Shown here: one piece after another, positions 27,638-37,658 of the stretch
How the letters are laid out: the number at the start of each line of letters is the position of its first letter
How positions within the stretch are numbered: position 1 is the stretch's first letter
From: Kamptonema formosum PCC 6407
GTDB lineage: Bacteria > Cyanobacteriota > Cyanobacteriia > Cyanobacteriales > Microcoleaceae
Assembly: GCF_000332155.1 (NCBI RefSeq)
Contig: NZ_KB235904.1
Span: 1,800,148 to 1,864,147 of the forward strand
Direction: 5' to 3'
Length of the DNA: 64,000 nt
Translations under genes and position numbers: made by a program
The notes under the pieces: generated by a model
Told to the model about the DNA's origin: nothing
Databases searched by the model: none
Seen by the model: the letters and a program-made list of their open reading frames with translations, nothing else

Positions 27638-28831
27638 TTACGCTTTCATCTCAAAAATTCGCTTGATTGCATCCTCAACAACCTTATCCGGTGTGGAAGC
27701 TCCCGAAGTTACACCCACCACAATTTTACCAGTAGGCAACCAATTATCAGCGATCGCTAAATCACTTCCTAAAGGCTTGTGTTCAATCCTATTATTTGCC
27801 AGAATTCGCTCAGCAGCATCAATGTGGTAAGAAGGAAGTTTGCGCTCGACGGCCATCTCTTGTAAATGCGTAGTATTAGAAGAATTGAAGCCGCCAATAA
27901 CGAGCATTAAATCTAGCTTTTCTTCTACCAAGCTAAACATGGCATCTTGCCGCTCTTGAGTTGCATCGCAGATAGTATTAAAACTCTGGAAATGTTCATT
28001 CAACTTATCTGGCCCATACTTCCGCATCATCGTTTTTTCAAATAACTTGCCAATCTGCTCAGTTTCACTTTTGAGCATAGTAGTTTGGTTAGCAATTCCA
28101 ACTTGTTCTAAGTCCCGATCTGGGTCAAAACCAGCCGAACACGCTTTGCTAAATTTGGCTAAAAACTCCTCGCGATCGCCTCCATTTAGGATATAATTGC
28201 ACACATATTCAGCTTCGCGGAGATTTAGCACAATTAAATATTTTCCAGCAAAAGAACTGGTGGCAACTGTTTCCTCGTGATTGTATTTACCATGAATAAT
28301 GGAAGTGCAAACTTTTTTCTTGTGTTTCTCAACTGTATTCCAAACCTTAGAAACCCAAGGACAAGTTGTATCTACAATTTTACAGCCTTTATCATTTAAT
28401 GTCTGCATTTCTTGCACGCTGGCACCGAAAGCTGGTAAAATTACAACATCGCCTCGATCGACAACTGAAAAATCTTTTTCACTTTTCTCAACGGGGATAA
28501 ACTCTACTTGCATATCCACTAAATGCTGATTTACTGAGGGATTGTGAATAATTTCATTAGTAATCCAGATGCGTTCTGTGGGAAAATGTTGGCGAGTCTC
28601 GTAGGCGATCGCCACTGCCCTTTCCACACCCCAACAGAAACCAAAAGCCTGAGCTAGGCGGATCGTCACATCGCCTCGTTGCAGCGTGTAGTTATTCTCG
28701 CGAATTTGCTGAATCAGACTGCTTTGGTAGGCAGACTGCATCACCTCAGCGACTTCATCCTCGTGCCCAAAACCCTTGCGGTGGTAATTCTCCGACTGTT
28801 GGAGCGATCGCTTAAAAGCCTTAGTATCCAT
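27638..28831 (-). CDS. ispH: 4-hydroxy-3-methylbut-2-enyl diphosphate reductase
   Basis: A 397-residue IspH of the long cyanobacterial/plant type; the short bacterial type is about 310-320 residues. It performs the last step of the MEP isoprenoid pathway, making IPP and DMAPP from HMBPP with a [4Fe-4S] cluster. Cluster cysteines lie in [13 protein letters not shown] (Cys66), [11 protein letters not shown] near 157 and [15 protein letters not shown] near 288. The N-terminal extension [20 protein letters not shown] is characteristic of the cyanobacterial form and confirms ATG 28831. Electrons are expected from ferredoxin. Confidence 0.96.
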   Translation of the reverse strand: MDTKAFKRSLQQSENYHRKGFGHEDEVAEVMQSAYQSSLIQQIRENNYTLQRGDVTIRLAQAFGFCWGVERAVAIAYETRQHFPTERIWITNEIIHNPSVNQHLVDMQVEFIPVEKSEKDFSVVDRGDVVILPAFGASVQEMQTLNDKGCKIVDTTCPWVSKVWNTVEKHKKKVCTSIIHGKYNHEETVATSSFAGKYLIVLNLREAEYVCNYILNGGDREEFLAKFSKACSAGFDPDRDLEQVGIANQTTMLKSETEQIGKLFEKTMMRKYGPDKLNEHFQSFNTICDATQERQDAMFSLVEEKLDLMLVIGGFNSSNTTHLQEMAVERKLPSYHIDAAERILANNRIEHKPLGSDLAIADNWLPTGKIVVGVTSGASTPDKVVEDAIKRIFEMKA

Positions 28832-28938
28832 GCGGCATTCATCCCAAATCCAGGTTAACTCTCTTTGATTGTAAAACGCTTAGGCTACCAGCAAAAGGCA
28901 TTCGCTCACAACCTGCCCGTTTTTAGAGCGGGGAGAGG

Positions 28939-30450
28939 TCAAGTTAACCTTGTATGCTTAAAGGATTTCTTCGAGTTATTCAACTCAGATGACGATGAAG
29001 CTGAATTTAAGCGATCGCTAGCCTGATGTGCTTGCTCGATTCTCTTTTTCCTTTCTTCAATAAACTGGTTGATCTGTCTAGCAAAGCGAGCGCTACCAGC
29101 CATCAGAGTTGCGATCGCTTCCCGCTCAAAAACCAGCACCGTTAAATCTTGAGTCACCACTCCCGTAACCTGACTATTTTCGCCAGGTAAAAGAGCAGTT
29201 TCACCAAAGAAATCTTCCCGCGATAGGTGAATGACTTCCTGTTGAGAACCAGACAAATCTGTTACTAATAATTTAATTGCACCCGACTCAATAATATAAA
29301 AACCTGGATCGGGTATTCCTTCAGAAATCACTTCATCGCCCAAACCATAAAATTGTAAAATCGCTACATCAGCTAATTTAGCGATCGCCTCCAACTCTAG
29401 AAAGGCAAAAAAAGGCAAAGATTGTAAAAAGATTGCTATTTCTTGCACTCGCTCCTCCCGTTGGGGAGTACGAATCCTAACGTGCTGTAAAGTGCGAATT
29501 GGGAAAGGAATCGTTAAACCATTGCGCTTAGCTGCATAGAAAATTCTAGTTCTAAAGTCATTACGAATCTCTTCGACATTTTGGAAATCATCAATAAAAT
29601 ATTTGACCTCATAAGTAATTGCAAAATCATCATAAGACATAGTAAAAACATCGGGAGCAGGGTCGGATAAAATGCCTTTAGTTGCAATTGCCGCACTTTT
29701 GATTACCGCCTGCACAAAATTGGGCGAATCGTCGTATGAAAAACCGATTTTAAATCGTTCCCCATGTACGCGATCGCCACTATGATAGTTGAAGATATTC
29801 TGCTGATCTAGCACACCATTGGGAACGATTAGCAGTTCTCGATTCAGGGTTCTCAGACGCACAGAGCGCCAATTTAAGTCTACAACTTGCCCCTCAATAT
29901 CTCCAAAGCGAATCCAATCTCCGACTTTAAAAGGACTGTCAAATAGTAATAAAAAACCAGATACGAGATTGCTCAATGTAGTTTGTAATGCCAGAGCAAT
30001 GACGACAGAACCCACTCCCAAAGCCGCAGCAATATTACTTAAATCTACTTGCCAAAGAGAGCTGAGTATATATGTGGTGATACCCAGAAAAAATAGAATC
30101 CGAATAATTTGTAAAAACAGTCTAGGAACCTTGAATAAATGCCAAGAAGTCGGGTTTTGTTCTGTAGTTAACAAAATTCCCAAAAGCAAAATCCCAGCAA
30201 AAATCACACCTAGCAAAATCAGGGTTTCTAATAACCGTAAGAAAATAGAGTTATGAGGAAAGCCGAGAAACTGATTCATAACTAGCCAGATTGCCAAGCA
30301 AGGAAAAACAAAGCTCCGCAGACTATTTAAAAATCTTACCAGCCGGATATTTCCTCGCGGCTCTAATCGAGAAATTACTTCTCCCAAGATAACTATTAAT
30401 AATGGAAATCCCAAGATAAATATTAAGGCTTTTAACCACAGTACACTCAT
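28939..30450 (-). CDS. MscS-family channel with C-terminal cyclic-nucleotide-binding-like domain
   Basis: A 503-residue protein. About four N-terminal membrane helices are followed by the MscS pore helix and beta domain: LGVGSVVIALALQTTLSNLV near residue 145, SPFKVGDWIRFGDIEGQVVD near 172, and RELLIVPNGVLDQQNIFNY. Residues about 355-470 form a cNMP-binding fold (GDEVISEGIPDPGFYIIESG, EDFFGETALLPGENSQVTGV). The phosphate-binding cassette keeps FGE but has ENSQVTG where cAMP binders have an Arg-containing PRxA stretch, so nucleotide binding is doubtful. MscS-CNBD channels are known as bCNG proteins. The gene lies 66 bp after the cyclase-like gene on the same strand, so the two are probably one operon. 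Confidence 0.88.
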   Translation of the reverse strand: MSVLWLKALIFILGFPLLIVILGEVISRLEPRGNIRLVRFLNSLRSFVFPCLAIWLVMNQFLGFPHNSIFLRLLETLILLGVIFAGILLLGILLTTEQNPTSWHLFKVPRLFLQIIRILFFLGITTYILSSLWQVDLSNIAAALGVGSVVIALALQTTLSNLVSGFLLLFDSPFKVGDWIRFGDIEGQVVDLNWRSVRLRTLNRELLIVPNGVLDQQNIFNYHSGDRVHGERFKIGFSYDDSPNFVQAVIKSAAIATKGILSDPAPDVFTMSYDDFAITYEVKYFIDDFQNVEEIRNDFRTRIFYAAKRNGLTIPFPIRTLQHVRIRTPQREERVQEIAIFLQSLPFFAFLELEAIAKLADVAILQFYGLGDEVISEGIPDPGFYIIESGAIKLLVTDLSGSQQEVIHLSREDFFGETALLPGENSQVTGVVTQDLTVLVFEREAIATLMAGSARFARQINQFIEERKKRIEQAHQASDRLNSASSSSELNNSKKSFKHTRLT

Positions 30451-30516
30451 TGATTAATCTCTTATAAATACAAGAAAAAAGGTAGAAACTAGAAGCTACA
30501 AATAAGATTGTATCAC

Positions 30517-32703
30517 CTACTTAACTTCCTTAACTACAACTGCATATTTGTTACGATCGTGAGCTTCAGAAGCAGAATTTAATAAATTTCGGCTCAATAC
30601 CCAAGTTGGCACCTGACCAATTTCTACTAACTCAATTTCCTCGGCTGGCTGAAAGATATACAAATCGCGAACCCTTTCATGGACTTCATTCGGTATGCGA
30701 ATAGTGTTAGGTGCAGCCATACGATTGAGCTGAGAAGCAATCGCCAAACCTTCACCCCAAATATAGTAGCTAAAGCTTTTAGCCTCGATAACTGCCCCCA
30801 TAATCTTACCTGCATCAATACCAATACGAAGTTTAAGATTGAGATTATATTTATTGTTAAATGCTTGCAAAATATCCAGCATCTCTAGGCCCAATTCGAC
30901 AACTCGTTTCGTATGATCCAGACGAGGTGTTGCCAACCCACAAACAGCAAAGTAAAGTTCGCCAATCCGAGTTATACCTAACACATCAAGCTGTTGAGCC
31001 GCAGCATCAAACCCATTAATCATTTCATTTAATAAGCTGGCTACCTCGGAAACTCCTCGCCCAATAGATAATTCATTTATACCTTCTAGACTTGCGACTA
31101 ATATCGTTGCTTGTTCAGTTTCATCTGTAATTCCTTCCTCCCCTGTTTTCCAGCGTTGTGCAACTGTACTGGGAAGAATATTTAAAAGTAACTCCTCATT
31201 TTCACGCTGCCTTTGTTCCGCTAATATTGTTTGATCTTGGAGGCTGCGAATCATTTCATTAAAGGTTTTTACCAGATGACTTAACTCATCTTGAGTAGTA
31301 GATTGTAGTTCAGCATCTTCTAATTTTCCGCGCATGATCTGGCGAGAGTCTTGGATCAAAATTTCAATCGGCTTAACAAAGTTATTGGCAGCAACTAAAG
31401 AAATTAAGGTGACAAATAATACTAAGACTACTGCTAGAATGATAATATAGTTTTGCAAGTTATTTAGCGGCTCGTAGGCTTCAGCTAGATCGATCTCGGA
31501 AAGCACTACCCAATTGATTCCTTTAATTTTTAGAGGAGCATAAGAACTCAGTACGGGAACTTGTCGGTAATCGTTAATAATCTCAGTGCCTTGTTTACCT
31601 TGAAGTGCCTTTTTTGAACCTTCTGTTTCGACTCTTTGAAGCAAAATCGAAGTTTTTAGTTGTTCAATTGTCTGAATTATACGTTCCGGCGTACCACCGG
31701 AACGGAGCGCCTGATAATAATTTATAGGATCTTCAATTAAAAATCTAGAGATAGAGCGCATTAAGTAATCAGAACCTACTAAGTAAGTCTCGCCTGTTTT
31801 ACCTAAACCTTCCCGCTCCCAACCTCGATTTCCTGTTAAAATGCTATTAATTTCATCGACTGGTAATTGAACTGCTAGGATGCCAACCAGTTGCGTTTCC
31901 TGATAGATAGGAACAGCCATAAAAGCAGCAGGAGCACCGTAGGAGGGGCGATAGCTAGCAAAATCAACAATCTGAACGGCACTGGGGTCTGGATTCTGCT
32001 TTACTGCTGCTACTACACTAGCCAAGTTGCTTTGGGAATATGGCCCGGTTTGGAGATTACTTGTAAAGTCGGTTTCTTTATAAACTGAGTAGACAATTTC
32101 TTCAGTTTCAGGATTGATTAAAAACAGATCGTAATAGCCAAATTTTTTAATTAGATTGCGTAGAATTTTGTGGTATTTGCTATGAATTGCACTATATTCA
32201 CTCCCATCTGTTGCCGCCATAAGTTCGTCTTTTTTACCGACAGGATGGAAATTATTAGTAATGTAATGATATTGCAAATATTGGGCGAGTTCAGTTTTAG
32301 GAGCATAGAGTTCAAAAACGGGTGTACCTTCAATATTTTTAGATAGTCTAGGGAAAAACTCTTTGGTATAATAAGATTGAATTGATTGATTCCAAGTGGG
32401 AGAAATTGTTAGCTTTGATTGATTTAGCTGCTGAAAAGCTTGATTAAAATCCACCATTGCTGTCACAATCATTCGATCTTCGGAAAGGGTTTCAATTTGA
32501 TTGTGAATATATTGAAAGTAAGATTCAATTTGAGCAGCTTTTGCCGCACGCACGCTAGTCAGTTGGCTAAAAATGCGTTGGGTGAGAATGCTTTTTGCTC
32601 TGTTCCATGTCAAAATACCAACAATGGCAGTTGAACCTAAAGTAACTACCAGAAGGGCAATTGTCAGCTTTGACTTAATTCTCAATTGTCTAAATCCTAA
32701 CAA
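30517..32703 (-). CDS. Receptor with dCache-like sensor, HAMP and degenerate class III cyclase domain
   Basis: 728 residues from TTG 32703, with AAGGAGG 7 nt upstream; a TTG two codons earlier would overlap the ribosome site. One membrane helix near 15-33, a periplasmic sensor of about 370 residues (dCache-like, with YLVGSDYLMRSISRFL), a second helix near 420-440, HAMP near 440-495, then a class III cyclase fold to about 705. Key residues are altered: the first metal Asp region reads ILVASLEGINELS instead of FADIVGFT, the second reads RIGELYFAV (Glu for Asp), and the transition-state segment reads YIWGEGLAIASQLN, without the Asn and Arg. Catalysis of ATP to cAMP is therefore unlikely. It is followed by a CNBD channel gene, implying a shared signal. 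Confidence 0.85.
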   Translation of the reverse strand: MLGFRQLRIKSKLTIALLVVTLGSTAIVGILTWNRAKSILTQRIFSQLTSVRAAKAAQIESYFQYIHNQIETLSEDRMIVTAMVDFNQAFQQLNQSKLTISPTWNQSIQSYYTKEFFPRLSKNIEGTPVFELYAPKTELAQYLQYHYITNNFHPVGKKDELMAATDGSEYSAIHSKYHKILRNLIKKFGYYDLFLINPETEEIVYSVYKETDFTSNLQTGPYSQSNLASVVAAVKQNPDPSAVQIVDFASYRPSYGAPAAFMAVPIYQETQLVGILAVQLPVDEINSILTGNRGWEREGLGKTGETYLVGSDYLMRSISRFLIEDPINYYQALRSGGTPERIIQTIEQLKTSILLQRVETEGSKKALQGKQGTEIINDYRQVPVLSSYAPLKIKGINWVVLSEIDLAEAYEPLNNLQNYIIILAVVLVLFVTLISLVAANNFVKPIEILIQDSRQIMRGKLEDAELQSTTQDELSHLVKTFNEMIRSLQDQTILAEQRQRENEELLLNILPSTVAQRWKTGEEGITDETEQATILVASLEGINELSIGRGVSEVASLLNEMINGFDAAAQQLDVLGITRIGELYFAVCGLATPRLDHTKRVVELGLEMLDILQAFNNKYNLNLKLRIGIDAGKIMGAVIEAKSFSYYIWGEGLAIASQLNRMAAPNTIRIPNEVHERVRDLYIFQPAEEIELVEIGQVPTWVLSRNLLNSASEAHDRNKYAVVVKEVK

Positions 32704-32724
32704 AGTCAATCCTCCTTTAATTAA

Positions 32725-32978
32725 AGAAGGGGCTAGGGGCTAGGGGCTAGGGGCTAGGGAAAGAGGGGGAGCGGGGGAGCGGGGGAGCGGGGGAGCGGGG
32801 GAGATGGGGGAGATGGGGGAGATGGGGAAGATAGGGGAGATGGGGAAGGTAATTAGCCATTAGCTATTAGCAGTTAGCGATTAGCAGTTAGCCATTAGCG
32901 ATTAGCGATTAGCGATTAGCAGTTAGCCATTAGCCATTAGCGATTAGCAGTTAGCCATTACCAATTACCAATTACTTG
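32725..32978. repeat. GGGGCTA, GGGGGAGC, GGGGGAGAT and AGCCATT tracts
   Basis: A long run of four repeat families fills most of the gap between the cyclase-like gene start and the amt stop. The GGGGGAGC octamers at 32762-32800 are followed by GATGGGGGA nonamers, then TTAGCCA/TTAGCGA heptamers. No gene is visible in the gap 32704-33014. Confidence 0.85.
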
Positions 32979-33014
32979 TTCTCATACAAGTTAAAATCGC
33001 TCGCTATATAATTC

Positions 33015-34409
33015 TTATTCCTCAATCATGCTCAAACCCCCAGCAAACTCCTCTCCATAACCTTCTTCACCGTGTTCGTTAATATCTAAACCTTGGTCTT
33101 CAGCGGATTGCTTCACTCGCAACTCCATCATTGCTCCCAAAACCTTAAGGATTATAAAAGTACCGACAGCGGCAAAAATGTAGGTAGCGATAACACTAAT
33201 AATTTGAGTTACAAGTTGCCCCGGATTGCCAAAAAGCAATCCATTATTCCCTGCACTGTTAACTGCTTTAGTTGCAAATACCCCAGTTAAAATCGCTCCC
33301 ACTGTCCCGCCGACACCGTGAACGGGGTAAGTATCTAAAGAATCGTCAAATTGCAGTTTTGCCCGCAAACTAACAGCAAAGAAACAACAAACGGCAGTGA
33401 TTGAACCAATCAAAACACCTGAAAGCGGAGTCACAAATCCAGCCGCAGGTGTAATACCGACTAATCCTGCTAAGAAACCAGAAGCAATTCCCACAGCCGT
33501 CGGCTTACCTCTAAGTACCCATTCCAGGATTGCCCAGGTCAAACCACCTGCGGAAGTAGATACCATCGTAGAGACAAAAGCAACTGCTGCTAAAGCTCCC
33601 GATCCTAAAGCGCTACCGCCGTTGAAGCCAAACCAGCCAAACCATAGCATTCCAATTCCGAGTAGCACATAAGGCACATTATGGGGAGCGTGAGGCTTAT
33701 TCATAAAGTCTTTGCGGGGCCCGATCATCCAGGCTGCAACTACCGCAGAAACGCCGGAACTAATATGGACAACATTACCGCCTGCGAAGTCCAGAGCTCC
33801 GAGTTCGCCCAGCCAGCCTCTACCCCAAACCCAGTGAGCCAAGGGAGAGTAAATAAAGGTAGACCAAAGCAGTACAAACCAGAAATAAGCTTTAAAACTC
33901 ATCCGCTCAACGATCGCACCTGAGATTAAAGCAGGCGTGATGATCGCGAACATCATCTGGTAAACCATGAAGACTTGGTGGGGAATCGTTCCCGCGTAAC
34001 CAATCGGATCGGGTTTATCGGCTGCGACATTGTTTAAAAACATCCAGTCTAAGCCGCCGATGAACTTTTCAATCCCTTTGCCAAAGCCTTCAGAAACGGG
34101 GGTGGAGACATCGAAGGCCAAACTGTAACCCCAAAGAGTCCAGGTAACGCCGATCAGAGCCATTAGTAACAGACTCATCATCATTGTATTCAGGACATTG
34201 CGCGATCGCACCAGCCCCCCATAAAAAAATGCCAACCCCGGAGTCATAAATAACACCAGCGCCGACGAAATCAGCATCCACGCCGTATCACCACTATTAA
34301 TCGGATTTTCCACCACTACGGGTGCATTTTGAGCCAAAGCATTTCCCATAAGTGGGCCACTCAACAGCCATAACGAGATAACCCCAATCAGTAGAAGTTT
34401 TTTAATCAC
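33015..34409 (-). CDS. amt: Ammonium transporter Amt (copy 1)
   Basis: 464 residues from GTG 34409, which has GGGGAG 10 nt upstream and gives a clean signal peptide (MIKKLLLIGVISLWLL, cleavage near NALAQ). A longer TTG-started model would run through the promoter, including the -10 region downstream of the NtcA site at 34486-34499. Core motifs: DTAWMLISSALVLFMTPGLA, GVSAVVAAWMIG, the conserved AGGNVVHISSGV and, near the C-terminus, DTYPVHGVGGTVGAILTG with pore His. The family conducts NH4+/NH3 as a trimer in the plasma membrane. Its partner GlnB/GlnK is not in the window. NtcA activation under nitrogen limitation is expected. Confidence 0.93.
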   Translation of the reverse strand: MIKKLLLIGVISLWLLSGPLMGNALAQNAPVVVENPINSGDTAWMLISSALVLFMTPGLAFFYGGLVRSRNVLNTMMMSLLLMALIGVTWTLWGYSLAFDVSTPVSEGFGKGIEKFIGGLDWMFLNNVAADKPDPIGYAGTIPHQVFMVYQMMFAIITPALISGAIVERMSFKAYFWFVLLWSTFIYSPLAHWVWGRGWLGELGALDFAGGNVVHISSGVSAVVAAWMIGPRKDFMNKPHAPHNVPYVLLGIGMLWFGWFGFNGGSALGSGALAAVAFVSTMVSTSAGGLTWAILEWVLRGKPTAVGIASGFLAGLVGITPAAGFVTPLSGVLIGSITAVCCFFAVSLRAKLQFDDSLDTYPVHGVGGTVGAILTGVFATKAVNSAGNNGLLFGNPGQLVTQIISVIATYIFAAVGTFIILKVLGAMMELRVKQSAEDQGLDINEHGEEGYGEEFAGGLSMIEE

Positions 34410-34451
34410 TTTACGCTTACTCCCCAACCCAAAGGAATTTTCAAGGCTAAC

Positions 34452-34457
34452 CTTTGG
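34452..34457 (-). promoter_or_regulatory. Putative -10 of the first amt promoter
   Basis: On the minus strand TGGAAT lies about 24 nt after the NtcA box. The same TGGAAT at similar spacing occurs before the second amt gene, which supports both. Confidence 0.4.
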
Positions 34458-34485
34458 ATTCCACCATTTGTTAAACAACCCTTCT

Positions 34486-34499
34486 GTATTACCGAATAC
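34486..34499 (-). promoter_or_regulatory. NtcA binding site upstream of amt copy 1
   Basis: GTATTACCGAATAC is a perfect GTAN8TAC NtcA palindrome. Its position argues that the gene begins at 34409 rather than at the TTG at 34478. Confidence 0.8.
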
Positions 34500-34507
34500 T
34501 AAAAACC

Positions 34508-34760
34508 GGACTTACACACTCACTAGAATTTTCTGTCATTGGGATGTTCTATCATTGGGATGTTCTGTCACTAGAATTTTCTGTCATTGCGAGCCAAGCG
34601 AAGCAATCTCCTTGGGGCTAAGATTGCTTCACTACGTTCGCAATGACAGACTTAAATTTTCTATGTTCGCAATGACAGAATTAGATTTTCTATGTTCGCA
34701 ATGACAGAATTAGATTTTCTACGTTCGCAATGACAGACTTAGGTTTTCCGTGCGTAAGTC
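34508..34760. repeat. Tandem 16-mers and 29-mers between GGACTTACAC and GTGCGTAAGTC ends
   Basis: Four 16-bp units TCATTGGGATGTTCTG/TCACTAGAATTTTCTG fill 34520-34583. Four 29-bp units beginning CTATGTTCGCAATGACAG fill 34632-34747. Both sit between CGGACTTACAC and GTGCGTAAGTC, the ends of the palindromic element family. Confidence 0.75.
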
Positions 34761-34764
34761 TTAA

Positions 34765-35679
34765 TTAATGATTCACATCTAACTCTAACTGACTAAAAAC
34801 TTGTAGAGCCGATCGCCACACCAAATATCCCTGCTCATTCAGGTGCAGGCCATCAGTGCTCAGTTCCAATCGGAGATTACCATTTGTATCTGCAAAAAGT
34901 GGGTATAAATCTAGGTATAAAGCATTTTCTGAATTAGCAACCTCTTTAAGCTGCCGATTTAGATCGCGAATGTAACTGTTAGGAATTGCTAAAAGGCGAT
35001 CGCGACCCTCCCAAGAAGCTCGATCTCCCCCATGCGGTAAAATAGATTGCACTATAATTTGCGAATGAGGATGAACCCAACGCAAATCGCGGATCATCTG
35101 TCGGTGGTTAGCCAGAATCGTTTCCTCTCCTATCCCCCGAATCAGATCGTTAATCCCAATCATTAGAAAAATCGTCTCCGGTTTAACGCGGTCAAAAATT
35201 TGCAACCGCTTTAGCAAACCCGCCGATGTCTCACCAGAAATTCCTTGATTCAACCAAATGCGATCGCCTGGTAACAGTTGCGGTGGGAACCACATACTCA
35301 GAGAATCCCCAGCCAAAACAGTCAGCCTTTCGGGTCTATTAACGGCCACAGCCTCAGCTTCTCGCCCCAACTGAGCCACCCACTGTTCGTAAGTCCACTT
35401 GTGGCGAGGCCCCAACACAGGCTGGTTTTGCCCAATCCCTCCCGATACCTGTTCCAAGATTTTTTCTTGAAAGCTAGTAGCAGTCATAGAGTTACTAGCT
35501 TGAGCAGAGTGAGAGATAATGCGATCGCGCATCACCAACAAAGCAACAGTCACAAGCAGCAGCCCATTGGTAGCTAGAGATAACAAAGCCCAAGCCGGAG
35601 GAGTTGTTGAGCGAGTAAATTTCATCCCTAATAGGGATTTATTAGAGCCTCCTCCACTACCAGCTTCAAACTTAACCAT
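34765..35679 (-). CDS. SGNH/GDSL hydrolase, membrane-anchored
   Basis: A 304-residue protein with one N-terminal membrane helix near 28-48 (PAWALLSLATNGLLLVTVAL). The SGNH blocks are VLAGDSLSMWFP near residue 125 (catalytic Ser), LNQGISGETSAGLL near 148 (Gly), FLMIGINDLIRG near 172 (Asn) and STDGLHLNEQGYLVW near 277 (Asp and His). An extracytoplasmic esterase or acyl hydrolase is expected; the substrate is unknown. It sits between two amt genes on the same strand but far from both, so it need not be co-regulated. Confidence 0.85.
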   Translation of the reverse strand: MVKFEAGSGGGSNKSLLGMKFTRSTTPPAWALLSLATNGLLLVTVALLVMRDRIISHSAQASNSMTATSFQEKILEQVSGGIGQNQPVLGPRHKWTYEQWVAQLGREAEAVAVNRPERLTVLAGDSLSMWFPPQLLPGDRIWLNQGISGETSAGLLKRLQIFDRVKPETIFLMIGINDLIRGIGEETILANHRQMIRDLRWVHPHSQIIVQSILPHGGDRASWEGRDRLLAIPNSYIRDLNRQLKEVANSENALYLDLYPLFADTNGNLRLELSTDGLHLNEQGYLVWRSALQVFSQLELDVNH

Positions 35680-35809
35680 AAGCTCAGGGGACGTGCAGCC
35701 ATCCGACGGCGAATTAGCATAAATAGTGGCTCGGATTCAACCGATCGACTCTGTTTTCGACCTGCGGGAATCAAGCACCGTCTTTTTTGCACACTTTACC
35801 ACAAAAATT

Positions 35810-35860
35810 GTTAACGGTTAACGGTTAACAGTTAACTGTTAACCGTTAACTGTTAACTGG
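35810..35860. repeat. GTTAAC-type heptamer tract
   Basis: Seven units of GTTAACN (GTTAACGGTTAACAGTTAAC and so on). The gap 35680-35998 otherwise shows only purine-rich sequence and a small palindrome AGAGCTTAAGAGCT. Confidence 0.75.
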
Positions 35861-35998
35861 TAGAACTACATTAACGAGGTAATCTCTTAAGCCAAGGAGA
35901 TTGGGACGAGGATAAGGAGCGATGGGAGAAGATGGAAGATAGAAAATTCCCCCCTCTCCCTGCTCAAGAGCTTAAGAGCTCCCCCTGCCCCCTATCCT

Positions 35999-37600
35999 CT
36001 ACTTACCAGTCCCGCCGCTAGCAGGCCAGCCGCTACGGGAGGAGGCATCACTTACCCCACTAAAGCCTGTCTCCTTGACAAAGCCGCTGTAAGCTTCCAT
36101 TCCGTGTTCGCCAATATCCAGGCCTTCTGCTTCCTCTTCTGGAGTAACTCGGATACCCAGAGTCGCCTTCAGAGCTAACCAGAAAATGGTACTCAGTAGA
36201 ACAGTCATCCCTCCCACTGAAACAACGCCAATAATTTGCGACCAAAGTTGACCAAAGCCACCACCGACCAACAATCCGGCTGCTGGGCCAGCACTGTAGA
36301 GTCCAGTTGTCGGGCCATCAGCAAACAAGCCTACTGCCAGAGTTCCCCAAATACCGCAGACTAGGTGAACTGAGGTTGCACCTACGGGGTCATCAATTTT
36401 TAAGTTATCGAAGAAAGTAACTGCAAAGACTACCATTACCCCAGCAACAATGCCAATCAGGGCAGAATTGGGTACGTTAATCCAAGCACAACCAGCCGTA
36501 ATTCCCACCAAACCAGCCAAAAGGCCGTTAATAATCATGGAAAGATCCGGCTTACCGAGGTAAAGCCAAGCAGTAAGGCCCGCTGCCAATGCGCCAAAAG
36601 CGCCGGCTGTATTAGTTGTAATCGCAATGTGAGCGATCGCATTTGGATCTACAGCCATTGTCGAGCCTGGGTTGAACCCAAACCATCCTAACCACAGAAT
36701 TAAACATCCTAACGTCGCAATACTCATGTTGTGGCCGGGCATAGCAACGGTTTCGCCATCTCTATACCTGCCAGTACGCGGCCCCAGAAAAGCTGCTCCC
36801 ATCAAAGCTGCCCAACCGCCCACAGAGTGAACTACTGTTGAACCTGCAAAATCCCAAAAGCCTGCTTGTGCCAGCCAACCGCCGCCCCAAATCCAGTGTC
36901 CGGTGATAGGATAGGCAATTCCTACTAGCAACAAGCTGAAAATTAAGAAATCAAAAAACTTGATCCGCTCTGCAACTGCTCCAGACACGATAGTTGCGGC
37001 CGTACCTGCAAAAACTAATTGGAAAAAGAACTTAGCATTGAGCGGTATGCCAGTCCAATTTAAAGATTTGAAGATGCCTTGGTAAGCGTCCCCTGTGGCA
37101 GGGCTATTGTCAGTCACGTTCCAAAGAAACCATCCGCCGCTGGTACCGAGGAAAGCATTGCCGTCGCTGAACATTAGGGCAAAGCCAATCGCCCAAAATG
37201 CGATCGTGGAAAGGGCAAATACAATTAAGTTTTTGGCTAAAACATTAACTGCATTTTTTTGACGACAGAAGCCAGTTTCTAACATACAGAAACCAGCATT
37301 CATAAAGAACACCAGCATCCCAGCCACCATCACCCACATGGTGTCTAGCCCTACCTTCAGACTTGCTAATTGTTCCTCAGTGGTGGGGGGTGTAGTTTGG
37401 GCTACGGCAGCGTAACCCCAAAACAGCACGATGATACCAGCTAAGGGAATGCAAGCCTGCCAGCTAGGACTCAACCGCTTGATGGCGACTTGTAAACGAG
37501 CTAACTTTTTGGTAACTCTCGGAAATTCAGTTGCGAACCAATTGGAACGAGATCGCTGTGTTTTTCTCAATTTTTTCTTTTGGATTGTTAGTTTAGACAT
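35999..37600 (-). CDS. amt: Ammonium transporter Amt (copy 2)
   Basis: A 533-residue Amt/AmtB family protein. Basic N-terminus (about 30 residues), then a signal-like helix ending [14 protein letters not shown]. Core: [20 protein letters not shown] near residue 85, [36 protein letters not shown] (the conserved DFAGS), and [20 protein letters not shown] with the pore His. It has 12 or so membrane segments and forms an ammonium channel with the usual cytoplasmic tail ending [14 protein letters not shown] perfect NtcA site at 37659-37672 lies about 60 bp before ATG 37600. It differs markedly from copy 1, being closer to the Rh/AmtB-long type, so the two are not a recent duplication. Confidence 0.92.
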   Translation of the reverse strand: MSKLTIQKKKLRKTQRSRSNWFATEFPRVTKKLARLQVAIKRLSPSWQACIPLAGIIVLFWGYAAVAQTTPPTTEEQLASLKVGLDTMWVMVAGMLVFFMNAGFCMLETGFCRQKNAVNVLAKNLIVFALSTIAFWAIGFALMFSDGNAFLGTSGGWFLWNVTDNSPATGDAYQGIFKSLNWTGIPLNAKFFFQLVFAGTAATIVSGAVAERIKFFDFLIFSLLLVGIAYPITGHWIWGGGWLAQAGFWDFAGSTVVHSVGGWAALMGAAFLGPRTGRYRDGETVAMPGHNMSIATLGCLILWLGWFGFNPGSTMAVDPNAIAHIAITTNTAGAFGALAAGLTAWLYLGKPDLSMIINGLLAGLVGITAGCAWINVPNSALIGIVAGVMVVFAVTFFDNLKIDDPVGATSVHLVCGIWGTLAVGLFADGPTTGLYSAGPAAGLLVGGGFGQLWSQIIGVVSVGGMTVLLSTIFWLALKATLGIRVTPEEEAEGLDIGEHGMEAYSGFVKETGFSGVSDASSRSGWPASGGTGK

Positions 37601-37658
37601 CTTGCAAATATTTCAGCAATTGTTCAAAGATTCCATCAATATTTGTTCCTTACCTTCT

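Noticed and set aside
34410..34478. N-terminal extension of amt copy 1 to TTG 34478
   Set aside because: It would include the -10 region of the NtcA promoter and replace a clear signal peptide start.
34632..34747. 29-bp repeats resembling a CRISPR array
   Set aside because: The units follow each other directly without unique spacers, and no cas gene is nearby.
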